A stretch of DNA of 64,000 nt from Pelodera strongyloides (Eukaryota; Nematoda; Chromadorea; Rhabditida; Rhabditidae): contig JAANDG010000645.1 in NCBI GenBank assembly GCA_036852015.1, positions 16,454-80,453 on the forward strand. Reading direction: 5' to 3'. The position numbers were made by a program, and so were the translations under genes. The notes under the pieces were generated by a model, which ran no database searches, was not told the DNA's origin, and worked only from the letters and a program-made list of their open reading frames with translations. Positions 1 to 13,329 of the stretch are shown here, piece by piece. Positions within the stretch are counted from its first letter, which is position 1. Every line of letters begins with the position of its first letter.

Positions 1-115
1 TTCTAATACTATTCTCTTCATTTATTACATTTATAATGTGTTTAACAACGTTATCAGACCTGGGAACGGAAAAACAAGTTAGTTTCTTTTTGTTTTGATC
101 TATATTGTACAGCGG

Positions 116-2447
116 ATCTCATTGCAAGTCTCTACAATCTAACAATAACTGCAATGGTAAGTACTACGATGTAAAAACACATGACAAAACGGTTCCTCGT
201 AAAATGTAAAATATGCATTTATCAATATATACATTATAGACCGGTCGAACAATAACGATGGATCTTGGACGACGTCTCGAATGTATGTATGAGCCATTAG
301 AACTTGGAATGGAAATCAGACTGAACCTCAGGGTACGTTAGGTTTTTGCATATTGTGATTCTAGGCTCAACGTAAGGGTAACGCTAGACATATTCGATAT
401 TCGCTTTCAGTGACTCTGGTTAAAGCCAAATACCGGCCGGTTTTTGAAACGCATCTCAAGTACTTGCATTCCTATGCATTTATGCAAGGTGGGGTCTAAT
501 TGGGGTCTAGTTTTTATTCTATTTTTTTGCGTGTGCATATGCTGCGTAAGAAAGCAGGTGTACGCAATGCGTTTCAAAAACCGGCCGGTATGTCGCTTTA
601 GACGCTAAAATCCCCAAACGATATTGTCCACACTGAGTATCTTCGCGCGAGAAAGTGGCGGAGATACGGCGAAGACGTCGCACAAGTTTTTGTTTGACGC
701 TGCATCAGTATTCGTATTTTCGTCGACTCGGCAGGCTCTGGGTGGGCCACGCAGCTTTGGTCAGTGGACAAATCGATAATCATAGTTGTTTCTTGCAGCC
801 TGTGCTCGTCGGAAATGTGCATCTTCAACTTCGTACAACCTCTCCTTCGGGTGCAATGTCTGATTGGAAAAATGGAGAACAACATGTGGAGGCTGCCTAC
901 AATATCACGGAAACAGGTAAAGCTAATCAAATTCATCGAACTCTTCGTTTACCTTGTCGGCTACTTGAACAAATATTCACCAGACGTTTCGGGGAATATT
1001 TTTATGCAAAACAATACATTGCAAATTTAAACGCCATAATACATACGTGAGATTACGTCGGAACTAGGGTTCATTATCAGCACTAGAAAATTATGACATT
1101 GTAGGAAAGTTAAAGCGAAATACCAGCCGGTTTTTGAAACGCATCTCAAATATCAGCCTTCTTATGCAGTTATGCTGAAAGGGGTCTATTGGGGTCTATT
1201 TTTTTATTCAAATTTACGCTCATTTGCATATGAAACATAGGAAAGCAGGGAGTACTCGATGCGTTTCAAAAGCCGGCCGGTATTTCGCTTTAAAGGTAAA
1301 GCTAAACGCTTTAGCTTTAACGATCCATATCCTACAATGGTACAAGGATTTACTGATTTACAGATCCCTATTATTGCTTACACACATCGAAACCTACTAA
1401 TTGAATAAAACCGTGTACAAATTATTCGTTGAATCAGTCAGTTATTTTTTTTTCTAGGCGATTGGGAAGTGTGCGTCCATTCAAATCAACCCATCAGGGT
1501 TGAACTGACCATGCATTTCTACAATCCATCAGCAGTGGAGAAGATGTTCCAAAAATATATAGAAGATAACCAATTGTCAACGGATGTGCAGGTTGGTACT
1601 AGATATTGGTGCCTCAAAAAAGAATCCAGGAACTTTTGGAACGTCTCCAATGGTGCATGAATTGTGTACGAATCCAGTTGGCGCACCTGCTGTGCGCCAT
1701 GTGTTCGCAAGGTGTTCCCCAGTGTATGTTAGTACGGCTCTACTTTTATTTGGAATTTTAGTTTTCTAGAAAAAGCATGTCTGACACATACAGAACGCTA
1801 CTTCTTCGACACGTGAATTATTCTGAAAACAACCGTGTGAATTATTTGATGCAAATGTCAACTTCGTTCACCTTTTTTTTTAAATTCGTTTCAGAATCGG
1901 GTGTCGAATATATTCAAAAATGTCTACTCAACCAAATATTCGATAAAGTATTACAATTCAGTGACATCGAGAGATGAAGAATTGCAACAGAGGTGAGAAT
2001 CACAAAAATGTTTTTAATCGATTTTCCGGAAATTCGGGTTTTACTCTATTTGGCACAAAACCTATTGCGGCCCTCTCATGGCGATATCCTGGCTCTGTTT
2101 TCGGCATTTTTGATATAATAGCTCAAAGAGGCACGCCAGTATGTTACATTTTCGGTGAAGCCATATGCACCTTTGCACGGCATACCCGTAAATAACAAGA
2201 AAGTCTACTTGATAACAGATATGATATATTGATATATATTTATATAATAAGATATTCCATAAACCATTTTGAAGTTTGTTTTCATTACAGGAATTCGCAT
2301 GCAATTCAAACCTTTTCATTGACTTTCTGTGGTGTTTCCATCGCAATTGCGATCACTCAGGTAAATAGAGCCTACAATACAATAGGCGTTTTTGTCAACG
2401 TTTGTCGTTTCATTCATTTTCAGAGGGTGATTCCGCCCGTATCTTGA
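116..2447 (+). CDS. p24/TMED-family cargo receptor, 5' end incomplete
   Basis: Type I membrane protein of the p24 family, which cycles between ER and Golgi in COPI/COPII vesicles. Exons read as about 116-154 (uncertain), 240-332, 799-916, 1458-1591, 1895-1992, 2291-2360 and 2424-2447, with all phases compatible from 240 on. The first part fits a GOLD domain: a Cys followed by YEPLELGMEI, and the second conserved Cys in GDWEVCVHSN. A heptad-like coiled coil follows (NRVSNIFKNV, then YYNSVTSRDEELQQR), then one membrane segment (FCGVSIAIAI). The signal peptide is not seen and probably lies in an exon left of the window or before 116. Odd: the tail after the membrane segment is only TQRVIPPVS, without the usual FF or KK sorting signals. 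Family assignment is by recalled pattern; the exact paralogue is unknown. Confidence 0.72.
420..600. mobile_element. CCGGCC foldback MITE, copy 1
   Basis: Terminal inverted repeats of about 35 bp of the form TTAAAGCGAAATACCGGCCG facing their complement, with the internal arm TTTTTGAAACGCATC. This copy is slightly decayed (TTAAAGCCAAA at the left, GGTATGTCGCTTTA at the right) and lies in an intron of the p24 gene. Confidence 0.85.
1110..1293. mobile_element. CCGGCC foldback MITE, copy 2
   Basis: Same family as the element at 420-600, also in an intron of the p24 gene. Both ends keep TTAAAGCGAAATACC and its complement, with TTAA at each end. No coding capacity. Confidence 0.88.
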
Positions 2448-2527
2448 ATTGACTTTCAAGCACACAAGTCTTCAAGCAGTACCTGTGTAGCATGTAGTCA
2501 TACTATACAATGCTACATACACTGATT

Positions 2528-2613
2528 AAACTCCGCACCAGAGGGCAACGCCCTTAGAGGGCAACGCCGCGCCCCTGAGGCCTCTTTTTGTGCGCGGCGA
2601 TGACGCGGAGTTT
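2528..2613. repeat. short GC-rich foldback element
   Basis: Ends AAACTCCGC and GCGGAGTTT are inverted repeats; inside, GAGGGCAACGCC occurs twice in direct order. It is about 86 bp and strikingly GC-rich against an AT-rich background, so it is probably a tiny MITE remnant. No second copy was noticed in the window. Confidence 0.6.
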
Positions 2614-2944
2614 CATTCAATAGTTTATAACGAGAACGGGACAACTAAGCCAATACCAAATATGTATACTCATTTAGGTGGTGCTCGTACGGCGGATGTT
2701 CCGGATTGACAATTCCAGAATAAAAATTTGATTTTCCAATTCACTTATTAGGATGTTATTTATTGACAAGATAGTAGTTACTTGCTCGCCTAAATGTTCG
2801 GCTATTCTTTTGTGGACGCAGCCTGTCCCAAAATTAATAAATCTTTCATTTTTTTGTTTGGATATATTGACATAGAGTCACCATCCTCATTTTCTCACAT
2901 GAGTTCCTACGTGAACGAACACAAGGTCATTTTTTCTGTGCCTC

Positions 2945-3209
2945 ATGGGGTTTGCAAGTATGCCAATAACCGCGAGTTTTCCTTGCAAGTATCAATTCGC
3001 AAAATCGTGTGCTTTTTACACAAATTTACCGTAACTTTGACACATCCACACTATAGAAAATCCGCCAACAAAGCAAATCATTTGTCGGACAAATGGTCCC
3101 GTGGCGATCGGTCGTAAAAACTGCCTGTAGATATGTTCGTGTAGTGCCAAGATACGGTGAATTTTTCGATACTTGCAAGGAAAATCGGGCATACTTGCAA
3201 ACCCCATTA
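2945..3209. mobile_element. GGGGTTTGCAAG-family MITE, copy 1
   Basis: Terminal inverted repeats ATGGGGTTTGCAAGTATGCC and complement bound about 265 bp. The inner part has CACTATAGAAAATCCGCC and CGATCGGTCGTAAAAACTGC, which recur in inverted orientation at 31119-31378 and 49082-49344. No transposase frame. Confidence 0.85.
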
Positions 3210-4464
3210 GGATGTGACTTAAATCGAAGATACATTTATCTCGTTTGATGTTTTTGTCAGGAGGTAGATGGAAACGTTGAGATATATTGGGAACGTGGGT
3301 CTTACGGTCATACAGATGCGAACATAAACGTATCGTACCAAAACGTGGTGTAGTTAATTATAGTGTGTACTAAATTGCGGATAGAATTGCGTTGCGGTTG
3401 CGTGTGCGACCGCAGAAGTGCGGCACGGTTCGGGCTCAATTCCGATCTAAAAAAATGAAGTGGCAGTAAACACTACGAAAAACTCCAAATGACGAAACTG
3501 TAAATTTTCTGGTTGCAAAAGCAAATGAATTTTAGTACTTAAAAAATGTTTAAATCAGATGTCGAAATTTCTTGCTGAGTTTCTGCACATATTGTGGGTA
3601 CTTCTCCAATAAATCGCATTCCACAATTGCTTTTATTTTTCTGGATGATTTCTCTTTATTAAGTTAATACGCTTGATTGTGTCAACCTGAATTCAAGAGT
3701 GCAACAAGTAGCGCCCTCCAAAGACCAAGCTAATTTCGACCCTTCAAATTCAGAAAAACCGAGCATACGACATTAAATGATCCACATGGGATTTGGCACT
3801 GCAGAAGTTATGTAAATCAAAGTCTCAACATGGCAGAACCTCTATATCTGTTGGATTCTTTCTGGGGTTCCAGCCAAGGGCTGTCAAATGTAGAATACTC
3901 ACCCCATGTTTGTATATGTTGATCATGACTTATAGTGCTTTGGATTTCAGGTTTTTGACGCACTTATAATTTATAATGGTGCTTATACCACAAGTCTTCA
4001 AGGTTCACGGAGCTCGGTTAGTCGGTAGACTTAAGTCTATGATCTACGCTTTTATGGGTTTAATTGTCTACGAATTTTGCTACAATGGCGTCATCTTGTC
4101 AAGAAGCTATGAAGAAGCATATATGAGATTTTCTTGAATTGTCGCCGTAGAATACTAATAATAAAAAAGAATCGAGCGTTGTCAGATCTGCATGATTTCA
4201 ATCCGAACTTCTCCAAATCATTTTGCAAGGGTGTGCACTTCTTTCGGTTAACATATATCTTCCTTATTCCCAGCTAACGAATGTCCTCACAGACAAACAG
4301 AGAAAAGCTGTGGATTATTCTGACGTTTTTGTTAAATTCTAGTTCTGTAGCCAACGCGCAATTTTTAGCAACCGCCCTCCCAAATGCCCGCCGCTTTTTT
4401 GGTGACCGGCCGGCGCATGTGTTTGTATTGACATTCTTTCTTAATTCTTTTGGTTTTGTTATTC

Positions 4465-4756
4465 ATGGGGTCTCGATGTATGGCAAAAACAGCGCATTTT
4501 GCTTCCAAGTATCAAATGTGCATCTCGTGTACGATTGTGCATACACCTTTGAAAGTTAGAAAATGCACCATTGATAATACTAGACGAGGCGAAAATGCAC
4601 AGTTTATGCACGATCGAAAAAAATGGTCCTGTGGCTACCGCCGCGGGACCATTTTTTGGCGGTCTGTAGATGTTCTCGTGTAGTGCCAATCTACGGTAAT
4701 TAAAGCCATACTTGGAAGCAAAAATCTGCAAATTTTGCCATACATCGAGACCCCAT
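4465..4756. mobile_element. diverged MITE related to the GGGGTTTGCAAG family
   Basis: Terminal inverted repeats ATGGGGTCTCGATGTATGGC and complement, extended by a second inverted pair around CTTCCAAGTAT. An inner stretch (GTAGTGCCAATCTACGGTAA) resembles GTAGTGCCAAGATACGGTGA of the family at 2945-3209, so this is likely a diverged cousin. Confidence 0.75.
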
Positions 4757-5151
4757 CAGTGATGGTCTTAGTTGATAATACTACAATACGCCAGAAGACG
4801 GCATTTCAGCACGTTGGGTTGTAGACAACACCTAACACAATATTGACTTTTATGCACGATTATTCATCATTTCTTTCTACTTGCGTGTTATTCTTCTCTA
4901 TACGCGTTCTTTTCCCAGTTTTGGAGTTTTTGTGGGGTTGTTTTGAAGCTGCTAGGTACTTTCGGTGCTTAGGTTGTTGTCAATTCGAGTCTGAATGTTG
5001 GTGGTGAATTAGCGCCATTAGCGGAAGCTCGGCTTCATTCTGGGAAGTTTCGATGTTCGTCCTTGATATTCGCAACTCCTGTGTATCTTTTTTTAATTGT
5101 TTACTTATAATCTGGTTGCAGTTTCTTTCGTTCGTTGATCCCGTCTTGGTA

Positions 5152-8100
5152 ATGGACGTGCCTTCACCGGCGGGTGGCGACTTCGATCACAATCTTTTAC
5201 CGGACGATGCCGTTTACGGATCCGGAGATGCATTTTCTCAACGAGAAACTCCTCTAGCACAACTGGCCCTTTCACCGACTGATATTATTGCAAAGGTACT
5301 GAGTTGGTTAATCACGTGGTATTGGATTTGAAACTAACTTGAAACGTTGCACTTTGTCGATGATTGCGGAAACTTTAAGGGTGGCTTTGTGGCATTCCTG
5401 TGTATTATATGCACATAGTTTTCGTACTCCGAGACCAAGCCCCATCACTTGAAACGTTTTTAGGACGGCGAAACAAATGGTGCAGTTGGAGATAATTGCT
5501 CTATTCCGGAGCCAGAAACAACAACTGAGTTGTTTGCTGATCTATCGATAGCCGAAGCAAATGGTGGTGCCACTCAGATGTCCAATCTTTACCAGAAGGA
5601 AATTTGTTCAGTGGTTGAGGTATGCCACTTCCCTTCGTTGTAGCTGGGTCTGAAATTGACATAGGCTGATTAGTATTCTGTAAGTAACTAGTATGATGGT
5701 GGAAAATTAGTAGAATATGATGGCTATTAGTAAAAACAAAAGGGACGTTGAACGCTCAAGGGTGCAAGCCTAATATGCTACATCGTATGTTTGTCGCTTC
5801 GTTTGTTACTGTGAGTTTAGTATATTTTAAACACATTTAGCAATATTATATTAACTTTTCTACTATGCACTTATTGCCCTCTTTCAGACATTTACATCAT
5901 GGATGGAGAGTGATCAGGTTGCATTCGTGCAACATTTACTCACCAGAATGACACATCCTCAACTGGGAGCTGTGGATGATTTCCTCCGTCCAATGCTCAT
6001 GAGGGACTTCATCTCCAATCTTCCAAGTACGAGTTTTATTTAAGCATTTTATCAAGCAGGAGTTTTATAAGACATTGCTTAAAATAAAGCATGGTTTATT
6101 GTCCCAAGAGTGTTGCGACTTGCGACCGAATTGCAAAAATAAATTGGTAAAAAGCTCGTAGTCTAAGTAGTCTTGCATAGGTGTCTATCAGTGTTACGTA
6201 GAAGTAATTTAGCTTACCGCAATTTATCGTAATTCGTTCATGGGTGTGTATTCGGAGAACTTTGTTGTTCAGAACATTTGAATAACTGTGAATGTGATAA
6301 AAACCAAAACTGTTGTTTTAGGAGGCTTGTCCGAACAGATTCTTCAGTATTTGGATGCTCGAGGTCTGCGAGCTTCAGAAGAAGTCAGCCGGGCATGGAA
6401 GGACGTGGTGGCATTCGGACAGTTGTGGAGGAAACTCATCGAAAAGAAGGTAGGACATTGTTTTGATGTTTTGAAGTTTGAATACCGACGATTTTTTCCA
6501 CTTCACATTTGCCTGTAATCGATTTGGTTCCATAGGCTCACGCATATGTAGAAAGATTTTTTATGAGGAAAATACTGCACTGCGTATGCTTAGATGCTTT
6601 TTTGAACCTGCTCCTTTCTAGGTTCGAACAGATTCAATGTGGCGAGGACTTGCGGAGAAACGGAATTGGTCAGTTTTTTTTATATCATTCCGTTGTTATG
6701 ATCTTCCTTCGTTTCCGTTGTTCCCCAACAAGTTCGTCACTAATAAATCGTAGCCAGCCATTGTGCCATATGGTCAATAATATAATATTTATTATTCCAA
6801 TTCCAAGCACACTCACAAAATATATATTTATAATTTAGGACCCGTTTCCTGTTGTGCGGTCGTGTTCAGAATGCCAAAGCTGTGTGCGATCACTTGAATA
6901 TTGACTATGAGAGGTTCAAGAACAGTGAATATCTCTCCTATCAATTGCACGAATTTTACAGGTACCCTTATTTCAGTTTTTTATTTGTATTTCTCTCTTA
7001 GTCTTTGCGTGAAGTGCGGTAGTTACGTGTCTTTGTGGGTGTTTTGCGCTACATAAATTGACGCAACGAACCGCGACCGATTGATTTAGACGATATCCAA
7101 TGATTATTGCTCATCAACCAATCTGACTAGTTTACGAACGGGATTTGTTTCCAGTCGTACTTTAATGATATAACATAGCGTTGTCACTGACTGAATTTTG
7201 AAGCCAGTTGTCTAATTTTTTTGCTTATCGTTTTCTTATCGGACGTTCTTTAGACGTCTGTATCCCCGGATTCGGAACGAAATTGAAAGAGTCGAGGATA
7301 ATTGGAAACATGGCCGACACACACATCGCAAGATTGATTGCCAATCGGAGAACAGTCGAGGTTGGTTCATTTTCATTTTCCTTTTTGTTTTCTTTGCTAA
7401 TTTGGTTAGCAAGTATCCCAAAAATTCGGTGTGATCCTGTCAATACTACCGTATTTTTGCACGCAACCTGCATATATATATAATATGAAAAATTAAAAAA
7501 TATTCCCGTGTAGTTCCAAAATACTGTAAATTTTCGCGAAACTCCATAATCATTTACTAGGAGCGTCTAGTGGCTGGAACGGTTAGTTTTAGTTCCGAAT
7601 TGAAACATTGTATTTTCCTCTTTAGGCGTCTATTGCCTGCAATATGATGATCAGAAAATTGTCTCCGGATTGAGGGATAATACTATAAAGGTTAGTTTTT
7701 TTACTCGTTTGTTGGGTTATGGGATTAGTTTGAGACCTGTTCCATTTCATTGTTTGTTTTATTGATTACAAAATAGATTTCGCAAATGTTGGTATCTTTC
7801 TTCATTACCACGCTTATTTACCTATGACATTGGTTCCCTTTTTCCTTACCTTAAAGCGAAATACCGGCCGGTTTTTGAAACGCATCGTGGACAACTGAGT
7901 TCTTACGTATTCATGCTAATTTACTCAAATTTAGCTCGATGATTTTTTGGTCTAATTGCATAAGCTGCGCAATAGTGCCTGGCGTAGCAAATGCGTTTCA
8001 AAAACCGGCCAATATTTCGCTTTAATTTGTTATTTTTAATTCAAAATTCTTGACGTATTTTAGGTATGGAATCGAGAGGATTTGAGTATGAACAAAGTAC

Positions 8101-11100
8101 TGACGGGTCACACGGGATCGGTACTGTGTCTACAGTACGACAACAGAATTATCATTAGCGGGTTGGTTTTCACATTTTCGCCGTTCTATAAAGACGTATG
8201 TTTCACTAACACCTTATTTCTGTGCCACCAGCCTCCAGCTGTTGTGATTCTGTATTCTGTTATTGTATTGTAAGTGTTTTGCTGTTTTTTTTTACGTTTG
8301 TAATCATGCTTCCTATTTATTTGTGAGCCAATGAGCCCCTTTTTTAACAAGTTCTGTATTTTTTATTCAGTAATCATAATATAGTCATTTATCACTTGCT
8401 ACGGTATTCACCACCAAAAAGTTCCTCATTTATTTATATTAATATTTGTATTGCTGATTTGCAATTTGCAGGTCTTCTGATGCAACGGTTCGAGTGTGGG
8501 ATATTGAGACTGGAGAATGTCTGAACACTTTGATTCACCACGGAGAAGCTGTCCTCCATTTGAGATTTGGCAACGGAACCATGGTCACTTGGTTAGTTTG
8601 CAGTAATTTATTATTTTTTACGCCCAAAAAAATTTACAAGAAATATTCTCAAAAATTACAATAATGCATACGTGCATTTTTGAAAAAAAAAAATGGTTGT
8701 TTTGGATAAATCGGGAATGCTGGTTTGTTTTTGTGGTTAGCTATTATGTTTAGGAATGAATGACATTTTTTGCACATGTATGTCAAACGACAATAAATTA
8801 AATAACATGAATTTCAGCTCGAAAGATCGGTCAATAGCCGTTTGGGACATGGTTTCACCACAGGAAATTACTGTCCGACGAGTGCTCATAGGACACAGGT
8901 AGTATACATGATACATTTCGTTTGATTGTGATTTTTATTTTATTTTTGTCAATTTGTTAACATTTGTTTGTTATGTTTGTTAACAGTTTATTTGTTAACA
9001 TATGTGATATAAAAAAATGGAGATCGAGCTATGCATTTCATTTTATGTGTTTGATTTTATTATATTTTGTTAGATACAAAAAATCGTCTCCTGAATTTTG
9101 ATCCCTGTTTATTGTATTTTTTTGACTCCATAAATAGTATGCACAGGAAATAGAAGCAAGGGAGAGAAACACTAACACTCAAGAGTTTTATAGTAGTATT
9201 TGTTTGCTAATGTATTAATATTATTCGCTTTCCAGGGCTGCGGTGAATGCAGTTGATTTCGACAACACACATATTGTTAGTGGTAGCGGGGATCGTACGA
9301 TTAAGGTCAGATTTATTTATTTATAAGGTAACATTTGCGCTCATTGCTTTTTTTATCTTTATTTTAACGAGTGTCTCATAATCTGTATATTTTTTGAGTT
9401 GCTATTCCATGATTTATATTTATGTACGGCGAGTCATCTAATTAATTAATAATTAATTTGTTTTAAGGTTTGGAGCGTAGACCAATGCGAATTCCTGCGT
9501 ACACTTTCTGGCCACAGAAGGGGAATTGCCTGTTTACAATACAGAGATGGATTAGTTGTGTCGGGAAGCAGTGATAACACTATCAGGTGAGTCTGCCTGG
9601 AAAATTGTGAAATTTGACCTTTAACAAAAAGAAATAGCGGGTGTTAAGGTGGAGTGGACGCCCGTAGGATTCATTTGAAGAGTCAAGAGACTTGTCATTT
9701 TACATAATTAGTAATCTAATTAATTTAATTAATACATTGTGGAATTGAACCCCAATAAAAGCGAAAATTTGGAAATTTCTATCTGCACAGTCAATCATTG
9801 GGATTTCTGATAGCTATTGATGTATGTAAGCGAAGGTCAAGAAACTATAGGAAAGGCAGAAAGGCTAAATTTATTTATTCAATAAAACAATATTACAGAT
9901 TATGGGAAATCATGAGTGGCACATGTATTCGTGTGCTGGACGGGCACAATGAATTGGTTAGATGTATTCGTTTCGATTCAAAACGAATTATTTCTGGAGC
10001 TTATGACGGGTCAGTCTTTTTCAGAGCTTTATTGACGTATTACTTTTTTTTCCGAAAGAAAGAAAGTCTTCTTTTCACATATTAGCACATTTGCATCATA
10101 TTTTTTGATTTCATTTTTTTCGATCAGCACATTGTTAAAAAACTAAAAACATACCACTGATTTTCTCACCGCAGACCTTATGAAAAGATCGCCAAGAAAC
10201 ATGGCGTTTTATGAGATCTTAATAATTTGATAATTTCTGTTTTAAAAGAAGACTATATTTTAAACAACATGGTGTATGGAAAGTGCTAGATTTTGGATTT
10301 CCATAAAATGTTGTGAAAAAAACCGTATTTGGTTGTGCTTATATATATGCTCATTACAGTATTCTCATGTGGACGCACAAATTTTGTTTTCAGAAAGATC
10401 AAGATTTGGGACTTGAAAGCAGCATTGGACCCACGTGCACCACAGAGCGCATTCTGCTTAGCAACTCTAGCGGTACGTAGAACTTTTTACGTGTTGATTT
10501 GGCGCATCCGTATCATTTTTTTGCATTTTTTGGTCATGATTTCTGATTGTATTTGACAGTTTCTATTCCTTGAGCTAATGCCATGGCAACATAAACTCGT
10601 TGACGCTCTGACCGACGAAACCACCATCCGAATTAGCATATTGCATAAATTTAGACGGTGGTCTTGAGCTCATAGCCATACCACCGTCGGGATTAGAATA
10701 TTAGGTATGGTGAAAATCGGAAACGTATCATAAAGAGATACAAGTTTCGGAAACACTACATATATTTGGATGGTGGTTTTGATCTTTTCCCGACGAGTTT
10801 TATGCCCTGGCTAGTGCTACTTCCTCGAGGTTGGCCAGTGTTTTAGTCATAGTTGAACGGTGTTTTTAACATGATAAGAACTATAGTAGAATAAATGTGG
10901 TAGATTATGGGAATCATGTTGTTCTCTCTTTCAGCAGCACCAAGGTCGTGTGTTCCGGCTTCAATTCGACGAATTCCAAATAGTCTCCTCATCTCACGAT
11001 GATACCATCGTCGTATGGGACTTTTTGAATACGGAAGGAGCGGAAGTGCCCCAACAAGCCCTTCCGCCTGTGGCAGCGGCGGGTGCGCATGCAATTGGGG

Positions 11101-11324
11101 TGAGACATGAATATGCTTATTTCTTTTCCTTTGGGGCTTGTTGAGAGTGCTATTTACGCTCTGTGAGGCTGATTGTGAGAGAGGAGGAGGGTGTTGTGAA
11201 TATGAACTATGTTATTTTAGTTAACTTATTGTTGTTGCAGGTCGACTTGGGACCACTCGCTGGAGCGGATGTAGACGTTGATGTTGATGATCATGACCAT
11301 GATGGATATGGAGATAATATTTGA
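5152..11324 (+). CDS. lin-23: LIN-23 / beta-TrCP F-box WD40 protein
   Basis: Substrate receptor of an SCF (SKP1-CUL1-F-box) ubiquitin ligase that binds phosphodegrons; in C. elegans LIN-23 limits cell division and acts on beta-catenin-type substrates. Seventeen exons join in phase: 5152-5295, 5464-5619, 5888-6026, 6322-6449, 6622-6668, 6839-6961, 7254-7360, 7626-7690, 8064-8161, 8472-8591, 8818-8898, 9236-9305, 9468-9586, 9899-10009, 10394-10472, 10935-11099, 11241-11324, giving 611 residues. Visible parts: acidic N-terminus; dimerisation (D) domain about 101-144 ([14 protein letters not shown]); F-box about 145-190; seven WD repeats about 282-561, very close to vertebrate beta-TrCP ([31 protein letters not shown]). 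ALDPRAP in the last linker separates it from SEL-10/FBXW7. The tail is short, with a [12 protein letters not shown] acidic run. Confidence 0.95.
7851..8025. mobile_element. CCGGCC foldback MITE, copy 3 (lin-23 intron)
   Basis: TTAAAGCGAAATACCGGCCG at the left and a near-complement ending ATTTCGCTTTAA at the right, with TTAA at both ends. It sits wholly inside the lin-23 intron 7691-8063. Confidence 0.88.
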
Positions 11325-13329
11325 GGAGGAGGAACTACTTGGCTCACTGCCAGGTCTCGTGAGTCTGTCTCCCCTTTGATCTTATTAGCTCTGCTCTACT
11401 CTTTCTGATGCATGGTCGGTCAAATAGTTTATCGTTGATCATGTTTACTGATACTAAGCATCTAGCATCTGTTTTATTACTCAAGTAAGTCGTGTCCGTA
11501 TTATTGACCGCATGCATGCTGTTAATTCTTCCGTTCGTAAAGTTGCCAGTATTTTCTTGTATATTCTTTCAATCGAGCTTCTCTCTTCTTGTTCTGGCGT
11601 CATATTTTCTGAAGTGTGGCTGGAGAGGGCGAGTTTACATGTTGCTTCTGTGCGAACTTCCGTAGCATCGGCGGCGTGCCGTTGCCCGTTGAGCAGTAGC
11701 AGTTAGCAGTAGCCGGTAGCCGCCCTTTCCTTTCCTAGTGTCCCTGCCTTTTCCCACTCTGTATAGCTGATTATTTTTCTCTCTCGGAACTGTTTATTTT
11801 GTACTTCCTCTTTGTATGTAAGTTCCGTTTCCGTTTCCGTTCTCGGTGAAGTGTTGTGATTGGACTAGTCTCGCACGGCCTCCTTGCTTATTTGTGCGGC
11901 CCCCTTGGGGTTTTCTTCGGAAACCTTTAAATGGATGGGTTCACCACTAGTCGTCTTCTTTTTATTCTATGGAATCTCCATCCAGTAAGAATCACAAAAA
12001 ACACAGAAAACAGCTCTTTGTTGGCCCGACACCCCCCTTTTTCGGAAAACAGTTAGTGTAATTTTGTGTATGTTTTTAGTTTTTAGTGAGAAGACGAGTT
12101 GTTTATGGTGACCCATCCCTTTAAACGTATTAATTTCCATGTAGGATATAGAATGTGGGCTTGCCTTCTGCCTTCTCATGCTATGAACTTTGTAATGAAA
12201 TAAGCTAACGTAGAAAGTCATTTGAATGAACATCAATATTTGTTTGTGATTCGGATACAAAGTACAACCTTTCCAAATATTATTTACAGCTTTTCTGCTT
12301 CGATTGTACATATGTGTTTTTGTGTGTGTGTGTTTTAGGAACTATTCACATTGCAGCTGTTTTTTTGTATTTGGCCGTTGATAACCATTTTCCTTTTCTA
12401 AAAGTATGCTTATTTTTTTATTGAAGTCTGTTTATTTCTCGAAATTATAACTTTGTACCGGCCTCATCGCATTATTCCAATGTGACTGACATACAAATAA
12501 TACTCACTCTACTGAACTTTGTGATCAATTGGTGTTTATTTACTCGTTCAACTTTTCATTTCTTTTTGTTCTTTCTCGTATACTTTCTGCCCATTGCTAT
12601 GATAGAATGCCTTTTTATTGTGTTAGTAACGTAGTACTGTAATTGTAAACGCGCGGTTTGAATATGTTAGTCTTTTTTAGTGTAACACATTAGAATATTG
12701 AGTGTGTAGTATGGATACTGTTATTTTTAATTTGTTGGTGCCTAACCAAGCGGTTTTTTGTCCGATCACTAGTTCTTTTTTTGTCGTATAATTCGTACAT
12801 AGTCCTACTTGTTTGAGAATCACATTTTTTTTTAGAAATACATGATTTCTTTTATTATCGTGTACATTAATAGTTTTTTTTCCATTGACCACTGCGTGTA
12901 TAAAATGTTTTTGCGAGATTTGGTATTCTTTTCTTGGAGTGTGAATATGTGGTTCAGAGGCCTGGGAAATTGTTTTGAAGTTTTCAAATTTGTTAGTTAA
13001 TTGTAGGTTTTACTTTTACTAAACCTACGGTAAGGAGTAATATGACTTTACAAACGTAAGGCTTTTTGCTTGTAATTTTGCGTAGCTCAATTGTTGTGAG
13101 TAAGTCGTTCTTTACGTCCATTCAATAAGAAATTCATATTCTTGGTACGGGTACTGAGAATATGAGAGATCTGAGAATATGAGAGATCCAACATGGCACA
13201 GGTACTGAGTTACTTCACTCTAGCTGAATATCTACTGCGCGATACCGACTACCCACAATCGCCCATATCACTCATACTATATTATGTGAGCATCTACAGT
13301 ACTGAATGTAATATTTACGTTTTCATCAG
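11325..13329. other. lin-23 3' region and upstream region of the CEP97-like gene
   Basis: Two kilobases of AT- and T-rich sequence without recognisable exons. The first part is presumably the lin-23 3' UTR. The last part precedes the acceptor TTTCATCAG that ends at 13329, directly before the next ATG. Confidence 0.5.

Larger units (their letters stand above)
2448..5151. other. intergenic region between p24 gene and lin-23
   Basis: I see no convincing exons. It holds a small GC-rich foldback (2528-2613), a MITE of the GGGGTTTGCAAG family (2945-3209) and a diverged relative (4465-4756). The sequence before 5152 should carry the lin-23 promoter; a splice acceptor GGTTGCAG ends at 5120, 31 bases before the chosen ATG, and could be a spliced-leader site. 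Confidence 0.6.

Noticed and set aside
1584..1769. Open frame between p24 exons resembling a coiled coil (IQELLERLQ in another frame)
   Set aside because: Phase analysis gives a clean join from 1591 to 1895 that restores the expected p24 coiled coil; including this segment would break the frame.
2945..3235. Short frames sharing ADFPCKYRK-type sequence at 3 kb, 31 kb and 49 kb
   Set aside because: They come from the terminal repeats of one MITE family, not from a gene family.
4281..4559. Signal-peptide-like frame of 92 codons before lin-23
   Set aside because: A hydrophobic start follows a weak acceptor, but the frame runs into the MITE at 4465-4756 and no further exon fits.
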